Positions 5,900 to 12,958 of a stretch of 12,958 nucleotides of DNA are shown in pieces (the stretch's first letter is position 1; each line of letters begins with the position of its first letter). The notes beneath the pieces were generated by a model. It saw only the letters and a list, made by a program, of their open reading frames with translations, was not told the DNA's origin and searched no databases. The translations under genes and the position numbers were made by a program. Origin of the DNA: Saprospiraceae bacterium (GTDB lineage: Bacteria; Bacteroidota; Bacteroidia; Bacteroidales; JAIPBB01); contig JAIPBB010000136.1 of NCBI GenBank assembly GCA_021739805.1, forward strand, positions 1 to 12,958. The letters run 5' to 3'.

Positions 5900-8800
5900 C
5901 TATTTCAACAGCAAGCATTTCTTCACGGATTTAGGTTTTCCATTAACATTCAGTTGGTAGAAATAAATTCCTGATGAGCATTTCTTATTGCTGTTATCTT
6001 TACCGAACCAAATTACCGAATGTTTACCAGATTCAAAAACATCTTTAACTAGAGTTTTAACAACCTGTCCTTTGATGTTAAACACTGATACTTCAACTTT
6101 GCTTTCTTCGGGAATTGAGAATGAAATAGTTGTACTTGGATTGAAAGGATTAGGATAATTCGAATATAACGCTAACTTGTTCACTTCTGGTATTTCATTA
6201 TCCGGTTCGGAATTGCCAAAAAGCATGTTAATTAAATCATCACGTTTTTCTTCAAATTCCTTCTTCGATTTAGGTTTCAGTTCCATAATCGAACCAGTAT
6301 AATTAGCTCTGCTGGCATTTTCCATTACAAGATATGTATAGCCTGCATCAATAACTGCAAAAACAGAATCTACAGTTGAAGGTGGATTTTGGATTATGTT
6401 TTCATGATAATCAATCGCAGGTTGGAATTCTTCCAGTTTTACATTACAGCAACTTATCAAATACTCAGAAAGTTTTGTCATTTCCTCATTAAAATGCATA
6501 TTCGATTCAGTTTCATAATAGAATTTTAAACCTGCAAAATCTTGATCGGATTTCACTTTTAGATCAAAGAGCTCTTTTGCTGCAATTCCAGCAAATTTTG
6601 AAGCAGGATAGATTGTGATTAACTGTTTAAGAGTTTGTTCAGCAATGGAATAATCAGCATTATCGATTGATTGTTTTGCTGTAAGATACATAGTTTCGTC
6701 TTCTGAAGTATCAGGATTTCTTGGAACACCTGGATCCCACATTGGTAGATATTCAAACAATTCAAAAGGTGAAAGGTCTGTATTTGGATTAAATGAAGTT
6801 CCCCAATTATTGTTCGAAATATTTATAGGTTCGTTAAAAACAGGAACTCGTTCGCATTTCACGTAACTGTATTCATGATTTTCATCATAAATTTTATTGT
6901 AATAGAATTGAGCAGGTCTGCTGTCATAAGTGAACCGAACCTCATTTTCATTATTATCTCTGATAATTTGTAGAGGGTAATTCTCTGAACCAATAAGATT
7001 AAAGTTGCTATCCCTAATTATGAAAAGACCATCTCTACCATTATTTTCTACACGATTATTGCCTAAAATATCAATATTTGAATGATAAAGATAAATCCCG
7101 TCGTTTTGATTATTTTGGATAATGTTATTTGAAATTGTATTAATAGCTCCTGAACCTGATTCCCAGATTTTAATACCTGAGTAACATCCTTCAATAAGAT
7201 TGTTTGTGATATTGATATTAGGATAGCCTGTAATTTCGACACTTGAACTGGAAACAATATTTTTTATCGCTGAGTTTTGTATTGAGATAATATCAGTTTG
7301 TGCAGTTAATCCATATAACTCGGCAGTAATTGGTGAGTTTTCCAAGGTTGAATTATCTAAGTACAAATTGGAACTATCTATATTCAATGGTGTATTTATC
7401 AGGCTTCCGTTAATGATGCTTAATTCACGATATGAATTAATTTCACCACCCTGAATGACTACGTGATTCAATTCAGAGTCAATTATACCTACAGGAAATT
7501 CTAAACCCTGCCAGAAATTTTGTGACGCTCCTTGAATTACTGGTTCAAATGTTACAGGATGATTTTCTGTGCCGTTAACAATAAACTCTCCATAGCAAGT
7601 TAGTTTACTGTTTGCCTTTGCTTTGATGATAGTACCAGGTTGGATTGTTAATGTACTTGAAACTGGCAAAGAAACTTCACCATGCAATGTTATAGAACCA
7701 TCCCATATATAGTCGGTGTTTTCAAGAAGTATACCAGAAACAGGCTGAGAGTATAAATTGTTATTATATTCATTCATCTTTGGATATACATTGCCGGTAT
7801 TACCAACAGTTATGTTCAAATCAGAAACAGATACTTTGTAGTTTGTATATTGTCCAAAATCCGGTGCTTCTTCTGCGAAAATTATTTCAATATCACTATC
7901 AGAATCGAGATCAGTGATAACACTATAAGTTTTGGTCATATTATTCGGTAACGAAAAAATTAAATCACCATCAGATAGATAACCATTCAGTACCCGTTCA
8001 TCACCGAGGACTATATCTAAATTGTTATCGGAATTTAAATCGTAAAGCGATACTTTGCTATCACTAGAATTAATCTCTTCTGTGAATAAGAATTCGTATT
8101 CTGTTTCCAGTATATCAATACGATAAATATCAGTTTCATCATAAGTGCTTCCTGTTTGTGATATTACAATTTCGGTAATTCCATCATTATCAATATCACC
8201 AAGAGCAGCATATTTAAAAGAAGAAGTTAAATTTATTTCATCAAATATCACAAAATCTGAACAAGTTAAAAAAGAAATCACATTTCCCGAAAAAATAACG
8301 CAATCTAATTCACCATCATTATTGAAGTCTTCAAGTGCAAAACTTTTATTGAAATAAGAAGTAAAAATAATTTGATTGATTTGTGTTAATGTACCATTGT
8401 TATAGTCATAGCTTGTTAGATCATTATCGGTTAAAATGTATAATTCATTTTTGCCATCGTTGTTGCCATCTCCCAATGCAATATCTCTAAATTGACCGCA
8501 ATCGAAATTTGTTAACACAGTTCCATCCAAATCAAATATAGCTAAATGCCATTGTACTTGCGGAGTTGTTACATACTTGCAAATCAATTCATTTGTACCA
8601 TCATTATTTAGATCACCCAAACAATAATTATAAAAGCCGCTTTCATTAGGATCAACACTGTAATAGAACTGGCTATTACCAGTATTGCCATCTATTCTAT
8701 AGAACCGACTATCTGAAGAGGTTTTCTCTCTGACAATATAATCAAAATCTGTCTCGTTAACTTTGATCGGCAAGGAAAGACCTTCTGTTCTTAAGTTACA

Positions 8801-11176
8801 ATCCCACAATACCTGACCAGATGAAGATATTTTTTTACCGCCTAAAATTATGTTATTATTGTGATATAATGGAGCATCATCGGAAAGAAAAGATCCTTCT
8901 ACCATATTAATGATAACGGGGAAATTATCCTGAAATCTATAATAATCATATCCTGTTTCAGCTTCATTATTTTCTTCATTTCTTTCAGTAATTAAATTAT
9001 TGGGATCAACGGTTATCAAAATATCAAATTCAGTAGGCATACAATCTGAAATGTTAAAGTTGAAAGTAGCACCTTTTGTTTCCATAGCAGATATACTGCT
9101 CATCACGTAAACATTTGTCTGACTGTTGCCTGTAAGGTTATTTGTCAATTGGCATTCAACAACGATATTTCCGGAAATATTTGCATAACTCAGATTGGAA
9201 ACACCTGCAGATACATGCAAAGTTTGATTATTGATTACTTCTGTGTTTATTTGTTGCGAACTGCATTGAAGATCACCAATTTCAATATTCTCAGAATCTA
9301 ATAGGATATTTAAAGCGGGGTCACCAAATAAATTCATCAAATTGTATTTATTAACTGCGGATGCTTTCAACTTGGCTTCTAGTAATATCTCACCACACAT
9401 ACTTAAATCATGAGAACAAAATGCTTGGAATAGATTCGTGACAAAACCACAGTCAGAATTATAGCTCGAAGGTTCTGTGGCTCCTATAAAACCAATGGCA
9501 CCTCGAATACTATTTGAAAGCAGAAATTTTTCTGCCATACAATTGTCATTATTTTGAAAGCCACCCGTATTGCATGCTATACTAAAAATCAGAGGTAATC
9601 TATTATCAAATTGCTCATATTGTTGTTGATTAGGATTTTCTGGATCATCTATATAATTATAATAAAAGTGATATTGCCAGGTTTCCTCTGGCCACGCCCA
9701 ACAATTATACCCACCGTGTCCCATATAAGTATAAATCAAGTTACCCTCAGCAAATTTGTCCAGTGCAATAGATTCTGAATTATCCATTAATATATTATCA
9801 AAATTCGTTTGAGAAAAGGGATATGATGCTTCAGTTAATAGTGTTGTATTAAAAGATTCTACTATTGGATCTATTAATTCTACATTATATTGAATATTTC
9901 CATCAGATGGCTCACCTAACAGAAATGTCATCCTATCTTTCCAAACATCATAACCAGTAGCTCCAATATCTATTGGTTCATAATCTACTATTTTCTGGCA
10001 AACATTAGCTACCTGTTCTTCACTATCAACAGGACATCGTCCAAGTAGAACATCTGGATAAATATCAGGGATGCCAGATGTCTCTGTTAATTGACTGAAA
10101 TAAACATCGTAGCCATTATCGTGAGTGGGGACAGGATATTGTGCACCACTTTCTAAATCAACATCTCCAAATAAATTTATATATCCAAGTTTATTGTCGA
10201 AAGTATTATCGGCATATCCATTATTATAGGTGTTTCTGATGATATCTTTAAGTTCTACATCATGGTAACCACCTGGAGTAAAAAAATCTTCGGTTTTCAC
10301 TATTACTACATCAAATCCATTATATTCATCCCTTTTATCAGCTAATGTTTGTAAATCAGTATTTTCCCAAAATTCTTGATGAGTAATTATTAAGTAATCA
10401 CAATGTACGCCGCTATAACCCATAAATAAACTATTTAAATCTGTTAACCAAGTTACACTTCCTGGGTCTCTATATCCTGCACCACAACTTATAGAGGCAT
10501 TCATTCCATTGGAATTATAATTGATCATAGTATTTCCACATATCTCGTTGAAGATACCGACATCTTTATTCACTGAACCTATTACATTATCAAAAGTCAT
10601 CTCAATGTTTAAATGAGAGTATGCTACAACCTGCTGTAAAACTGGATTAAACTGAACGGGATAAACTTTTATTCTAATGCAGTGCTGATCTCGTACTGCT
10701 CCTTTTTCTACTAGTTCTGCTCTTACTTGCGGGAAATACTCATTCCTGTTGTAAAAACTGCTGTTAATAGTAAATTGTTCTTCCAGATAAGTATATCCGT
10801 TATTAGTTATTTCCACCAGTTCTGGTGCAGGATAAATATTGATGTTTTCGATTATGGTTGAATCTGAAAGTGTAATATTTAGATTTACATTATCACATTC
10901 CGGTATAGCAATTAAGTAAGTAACTATCGGCACTTCAGGAAAACCAACAGAATCCATAATGGCATGTTCGGGAATATTTACTCGATTGAAATCATTTACA
11001 TCTCTGCTGCTCATTCCGGGAATTTCCAGTTCAAATTCTACCAAAGAATTTGTCGAATTCGTTAAATCATAAATTGGTGCTGATTCACCTCGTTCGTTAA
11101 AGTTAATCCATTCCTCTGCTGATACGGCTAACACAAAAACGACTAACACTACTAAAACAAAATTCAACTTTTTCAT
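5900..11176 (-). CDS. Gingipain-like (peptidase C25) cysteine protease, giant multidomain exoprotein
   Basis: This is a predicted secreted endopeptidase of 1758 aa. A signal peptide covers residues 1-20. A C25-type propeptide spans about 21-245 (GFPEVPIVTYLIAIP, IRIKVYPVQFNPVLQ). The C25 catalytic domain spans about 255-625, with catalytic His487 in YMGHGG and Cys535 in SIACNTGG; DIYPDVLLGRCPV and the closing LFGDPALNI also fit. A CARDB-like Ig domain lies at 635-745 (VDPNNLITERNEENN). At least six FG-GAP-like repeats lie at 850-1105, with Ca-binding loops such as GDLNNDG, GDGNNDG and GDIDNDG. A beta-helix spans 1145-1480 (LTIQPGTIIKAKANSKL), then a helical TPR-like stretch 1494-1650, then the C-terminal sorting domain 1673-1758 (ending KCLLLK). 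Both catalytic residues are present, so activity is expected. Substrate specificity is unknown. AGGAGG lies eight bases upstream of the ATG. It is translated next to the upstream 473-aa gene. Confidence 0.93.
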   Translation of the reverse strand: MKKLNFVLVVLVVFVLAVSAEEWINFNERGESAPIYDLTNSTNSLVEFELEIPGMSSRDVNDFNRVNIPEHAIMDSVGFPEVPIVTYLIAIPECDNVNLNITLSDSTIIENINIYPAPELVEITNNGYTYLEEQFTINSSFYNRNEYFPQVRAELVEKGAVRDQHCIRIKVYPVQFNPVLQQVVAYSHLNIEMTFDNVIGSVNKDVGIFNEICGNTMINYNSNGMNASISCGAGYRDPGSVTWLTDLNSLFMGYSGVHCDYLIITHQEFWENTDLQTLADKRDEYNGFDVVIVKTEDFFTPGGYHDVELKDIIRNTYNNGYADNTFDNKLGYINLFGDVDLESGAQYPVPTHDNGYDVYFSQLTETSGIPDIYPDVLLGRCPVDSEEQVANVCQKIVDYEPIDIGATGYDVWKDRMTFLLGEPSDGNIQYNVELIDPIVESFNTTLLTEASYPFSQTNFDNILMDNSESIALDKFAEGNLIYTYMGHGGYNCWAWPEETWQYHFYYNYIDDPENPNQQQYEQFDNRLPLIFSIACNTGGFQNNDNCMAEKFLLSNSIRGAIGFIGATEPSSYNSDCGFVTNLFQAFCSHDLSMCGEILLEAKLKASAVNKYNLMNLFGDPALNILLDSENIEIGDLQCSSQQINTEVINNQTLHVSAGVSNLSYANISGNIVVECQLTNNLTGNSQTNVYVMSSISAMETKGATFNFNISDCMPTEFDILITVDPNNLITERNEENNEAETGYDYYRFQDNFPVIINMVEGSFLSDDAPLYHNNNIILGGKKISSSGQVLWDCNLRTEGLSLPIKVNETDFDYIVREKTSSDSRFYRIDGNTGNSQFYYSVDPNESGFYNYCLGDLNNDGTNELICKYVTTPQVQWHLAIFDLDGTVLTNFDCGQFRDIALGDGNNDGKNELYILTDNDLTSYDYNNGTLTQINQIIFTSYFNKSFALEDFNNDGELDCVIFSGNVISFLTCSDFVIFDEINLTSSFKYAALGDIDNDGITEIVISQTGSTYDETDIYRIDILETEYEFLFTEEINSSDSKVSLYDLNSDNNLDIVLGDERVLNGYLSDGDLIFSLPNNMTKTYSVITDLDSDSDIEIIFAEEAPDFGQYTNYKVSVSDLNITVGNTGNVYPKMNEYNNNLYSQPVSGILLENTDYIWDGSITLHGEVSLPVSSTLTIQPGTIIKAKANSKLTCYGEFIVNGTENHPVTFEPVIQGASQNFWQGLEFPVGIIDSELNHVVIQGGEINSYRELSIINGSLINTPLNIDSSNLYLDNSTLENSPITAELYGLTAQTDIISIQNSAIKNIVSSSSVEITGYPNINITNNLIEGCYSGIKIWESGSGAINTISNNIIQNNQNDGIYLYHSNIDILGNNRVENNGRDGLFIIRDSNFNLIGSENYPLQIIRDNNENEVRFTYDSRPAQFYYNKIYDENHEYSYVKCERVPVFNEPINISNNNWGTSFNPNTDLSPFELFEYLPMWDPGVPRNPDTSEDETMYLTAKQSIDNADYSIAEQTLKQLITIYPASKFAGIAAKELFDLKVKSDQDFAGLKFYYETESNMHFNEEMTKLSEYLISCCNVKLEEFQPAIDYHENIIQNPPSTVDSVFAVIDAGYTYLVMENASRANYTGSIMELKPKSKKEFEEKRDDLINMLFGNSEPDNEIPEVNKLALYSNYPNPFNPSTTISFSIPEESKVEVSVFNIKGQVVKTLVKDVFESGKHSVIWFGKDNSNKKCSSGIYFYQLNVNGKPKSVKKCLLLK

Positions 11177-11184
11177 TTATCTTT

Positions 11185-11192
11185 CCTCCTTA
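11185..11192 (-). promoter_or_regulatory. Stop codon overlapping the next gene's Shine-Dalgarno (TAAGGAGG)
   Basis: On the minus strand the TAA of the 473-aa gene (11192-11190) shares its last A with the AGGAGG (11190-11185) of the protease gene. The gap between the two coding regions is 13 nt. This supports cotranscription and probable translational coupling. Confidence 0.8.
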
Positions 11193-12611
11193 TTTTAATA
11201 AAAGCATTTTTTGTGTTGGTGAGTTTTTAATATTTAATTTATAAAAATAGATTCCTGAAGAGAAATCACCAGCATGCCATGCAACTGATGTTTGCTGATA
11301 GTTGATAGCAATTTCATCCACTAATTGACCCTTCAGGTTATAGATTTCAATATTTGGATTATCGATGTTATATGGTAACTGATATCTAATAATTGTTGAA
11401 GGATTAAATGGATTAGGATAATTACTTATTTGTGTTTTGGAGATTTGTACTTGTTCTTCGTTACTTGAGTTATTTTCGGTTACATGAATGTAATTATACC
11501 GAATAGCTGGATGAAAACTAAGAGGATGCACAGACAGGTTTACAGAATAATAACCGGTATCTTGATAAGTATATTCAGGATTTTGATCATAAGAATCAAT
11601 TGTTCCATCGTTATTAAAATCCCATTCCCAAATTGATGCTACATTACCATTTGATAGATCTGTAAACTGTACAGTTAATGGTGCTGTGCCTTCAGTTGTT
11701 GTCGCTTCGAAATTAGCATATATAGGATCATCTCCATAACTAAAAGGATGATAAATATTAAATGTTTCTCCATAGTCTAAGCTATGATAAATAAAAATAT
11801 GTTTAATTTGACTCATAAGTTGAATATATTCTATACACATAAATAGTTCACCTGGTTGCCTGCCACCCACAATACCGCTAATTGGTAAATTTGGACAATT
11901 GAAGTTATTTTTTAATACCCAAGTTTGTCCATAATCGTTACTATAAAATAATTCTTTCTCTTCACCATAAATTGTTTTTTTATACAAGAATAATTCACCC
12001 ATTTCAGAGCCACGGCTTAATGAAAGTTTATGTGACCAATGCCAGTCAAACACATATTGAAGTTCTAAACTTTCAAAATTATCATATGATATTAGAAGGA
12101 ATAATGAATCGGTGATACCATATATATCACCTAGAATATAACCTATGGAGTCTTGATTTCCAATTTCAAATTCTTTTATACTACAAAGACAACCATTCAA
12201 AGCGTGTTGAGTAAAAGAGAAACCATAATCATTACTACTCATTCCGGGACCTTTAAATATTTCTCCTTCATTTCGTCCGCTTTCGATTTCATAATCGCCT
12301 TCTGCTGTCCTAAATACCCAACTACCATGTTGCCCATAATTATTTGAAAAATATAAACAATCCGGCATTCTTAATCTAAATAAGCTTCCTGGAGTTAGGT
12401 CAGCGCAAATACTTTCTACTTCACTAATACTGTCCATACAGGTGGCTGTTTCTCCAAAATCGGTAGAATAGTAGATTGCTTCATTTTGGGTTACCGTTGG
12501 GCCAATATAGTAAATTTCTCCGATATCGGGACCTCGGGTTATTGAAGTGTCAGAAAATAGTAATGTAATAATAAATATTATTGCTATTGCAATGAAACTA
12601 AACTTTTTCAT
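11190..12611 (-). CDS. Secreted Asp-box (BNR) beta-propeller protein with PKD domain and FlgD/T9SS-type tail
   Basis: This protein has 473 aa. A signal peptide covers about residues 1-20 (MKKFSFIAIAIIFIITLLFS). Residues 21-290 carry five Asp-box-like turns: STDFGETA (49), SNNYGQHGSW (89), SSNDYGFSF (125), SNDYGQTW (224) and SLDYGETF (276). Most are preceded by a G-E-[IL]-[FY] strand (GEIYYI, GEIFKG, GELFLY, GELFMC), suggesting propeller blades as in sialidase or sortilin folds. The arginine triad of a sialidase is not apparent, so a binding role is more likely than hydrolysis. Residues 299-378 are a PKD domain (GTAPLTVQFTDLS, WEWDFNNDG, YTYQDTGYYSVNL). Residues 397-473 are the sorting/Ig-like domain, shorter than its three neighbours, ending KMLLLK. 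The ATG at 12611 is preferred over an upstream TTG because GGAGG lies eight bases before it. It is the first gene of the pair with the protease. Confidence 0.88.
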   Translation of the reverse strand: MKKFSFIAIAIIFIITLLFSDTSITRGPDIGEIYYIGPTVTQNEAIYYSTDFGETATCMDSISEVESICADLTPGSLFRLRMPDCLYFSNNYGQHGSWVFRTAEGDYEIESGRNEGEIFKGPGMSSNDYGFSFTQHALNGCLCSIKEFEIGNQDSIGYILGDIYGITDSLFLLISYDNFESLELQYVFDWHWSHKLSLSRGSEMGELFLYKKTIYGEEKELFYSNDYGQTWVLKNNFNCPNLPISGIVGGRQPGELFMCIEYIQLMSQIKHIFIYHSLDYGETFNIYHPFSYGDDPIYANFEATTTEGTAPLTVQFTDLSNGNVASIWEWDFNNDGTIDSYDQNPEYTYQDTGYYSVNLSVHPLSFHPAIRYNYIHVTENNSSNEEQVQISKTQISNYPNPFNPSTIIRYQLPYNIDNPNIEIYNLKGQLVDEIAINYQQTSVAWHAGDFSSGIYFYKLNIKNSPTQKMLLLK

Positions 12612-12619
12612 CTTTCTAT

Positions 12620-12624
12620 CCTCC
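12620..12624 (-). promoter_or_regulatory. Shine-Dalgarno fixing the start of the 473-aa gene
   Basis: GGAGG lies eight bases before ATG at 12611. An in-frame TTG at 12626 would overlap this site and add MEDRK before the signal peptide, so the ATG is taken as the start. Confidence 0.8.
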
Positions 12625-12646
12625 AAGTTTTTTACTTTTCTTTTTT

Positions 12647-12668
12647 ACCACTACGTTACCACTACGTT
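12647..12668. repeat. Perfect 11-bp tandem duplication at the intron's 3' edge
   Basis: ACCACTACGTT occurs twice without a gap (12647-12657 and 12658-12668). The second copy ends exactly at the predicted 3' end of the group II intron (12669). On the minus strand this is the first sequence of the 3' exon, AACGTAGTGGT twice. It is followed by an A-rich leader to the 473-aa gene. Confidence 0.9.
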
Positions 12669-12671
12669 GTC

Positions 12672-12706
12672 GGATAAGGAAGAAGCCTCACGGCTTCTCC
12701 CTCTCC
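12672..12706 (-). ncRNA. Group II intron domain VI with bulged branch-point A
   Basis: On the minus strand GGA (12706-12704) pairs with UCC (12674-12672). GAGGG (12703-12699) then pairs with UCCUU (12680-12676), including wobbles, and AGAAGCC (12698-12692) pairs with GGCUUCU (12687-12681) around a GUGA tetraloop. A12675 is left bulged and is the seventh base from the intron end at 12669, the expected distance for the lariat branch point. The pairing is drawn directly from the sequence. Confidence 0.85.
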
Positions 12707-12708
12707 TA

Positions 12709-12743
12709 AGAACCGTACTTGCGACTTTCACCGCATACGGCTC
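12709..12743 (-). ncRNA. Group II intron domain V
   Basis: The 35-nt minus-strand sequence starts GAGCCGTATGCGG, has a GAAA tetraloop and closes GTACGGTTCT. It keeps the catalytic AGC triad at the base of the stem, the GCCGTA/TACGGT lower helix, the internal bulge and the TGCGGT/GTCGCA upper helix. It is a near-canonical bacterial domain V, joined by two bases (UA) to domain VI. Confidence 0.93.
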
Positions 12744-12958
12744 AAGCCTCTCAAATGGCATCAATTGCATTAGATACCACGACACCAGAATAAATTCCGT
12801 CATCTTTGCTTTACTTACAGTAATAATCTCACTATTCCTAGTTATAGTCTGGCGCATATTTTGCAGATGTACTGCAAATTCTATTTGCTTCCAGCTTTTC
12901 GAGCTTCCTTACAGTTTCTCGCAAAGAGAGACCTCGTAGAAGTCTGCTCGTTTTCACG

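Larger units (their letters stand above)
12669..12958 (-). mobile_element. Group II intron, 3' end (continues beyond the window)
   Basis: The minus strand ends in a complete domain V (12709-12743) and domain VI (12672-12706). The intron 3' end is GAC at 12671-12669, fitting the usual terminal AY. The intron is in the same orientation as the genes downstream. The part at 12744-12958 has no recognisable reverse transcriptase/maturase motif and no long open frame. It may be the domain IV tail or non-coding intron sequence; a 7-bp hairpin (TTTGCAG 12860-12866 with CTGCAAA 12872-12878) is the only clear structure. Whether the intron is full length cannot be judged here. Confidence 0.88.

Noticed and set aside
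11715..12550. Sialidase enzyme call for the Asp-box protein
   Set aside because: Asp-boxes are structural and occur in many propellers; no arginine triad or catalytic Tyr/Glu pattern of a sialidase could be identified.
12612..12626. TTG start adding MEDRK to the 473-aa gene
   Set aside because: The TTG overlaps the GGAGG that serves the ATG at 12611, and the ATG is directly followed by a typical MKKF signal peptide.
12651..12857. 68-aa minus-strand ORF
   Set aside because: It is the translation of intron domains V/VI (for example ERLEPYAVKVASTVL) and crosses the splice site; not a protein gene.
12547..12939. 130-aa plus-strand ORF
   Set aside because: It is antisense to the start of the 473-aa gene and to group II intron domains V and VI, whose RNA structure fully explains the sequence.

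Overview
The window suggests a low-GC, Gram-negative bacterium of the FCB group. Candidatus Cloacimonadota or a close relative is the best guess, by inference. The evidence is four long consecutive proteins, all on the minus strand, each with a signal peptide and each ending in the same FlgD-like/T9SS-type C-terminal domain (YPNPFNP[ST]T.I...[IV][YF]N[IL]KGQ.V... ending K-[MC]-[LV]-[LM]-L-K). There are no housekeeping, tRNA or rRNA genes, so this is an accessory region devoted to cell-surface or exported proteins.

Read on the minus strand (right to left), the layout is as follows. (1) 12958-12669 is the 3' end of a group II intron. A textbook domain V and a domain VI with a bulged branch-point A are visible; the rest runs off the window. 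(2) A 57-nt leader follows, beginning with a perfect 11-bp tandem duplication that abuts the intron's 3' end. (3) A tightly coupled pair comes next: a 473-aa Asp-box/PKD protein (11190-12611) and a 1758-aa gingipain-type (C25) protease with CARDB, FG-GAP, beta-helix and helical modules (5900-11176). They are 13 nt apart, and the second Shine-Dalgarno overlaps the first stop. (4) A terminator-like hairpin follows, then an attC-like bulged palindrome (5771-5841). (5) About 680 bp without a credible gene carries degenerate repeats. (6) A second attC-like palindrome (5019-5090) is followed at once by a perfect Shine-Dalgarno and a 4-codon ORF. (7) A second pair of secreted beta-helix proteins lies at 2548-4800 and 217-2481. 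They are separated by a 66-bp gap holding a perfect 10-bp-stem hairpin. (8) A third attC-like palindrome (130-199) overlaps another perfect inverted repeat (99-137). A fourth, different hairpin is cut by the window edge (1-49).

The most interesting signal is the set of three 70-72-nt imperfect palindromes. All share a single extra G in the left arm at the same place, a common CTTTCAATCTGA in the loop, and outer boxes resembling integron RYYYAAC/GTTRRRY boxes. They lie just downstream of the two secreted-protein gene pairs and on both sides of a gene-poor segment. This looks like an attC-like, integron-style modular arrangement of exported-protein genes. No integrase is in the window, and a REP-like intergenic palindrome is the main alternative. 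The four proteins probably act outside the cell or on its surface: one predicted active protease, and three predicted binding or scaffold proteins (two beta-helices, one Asp-box/PKD).
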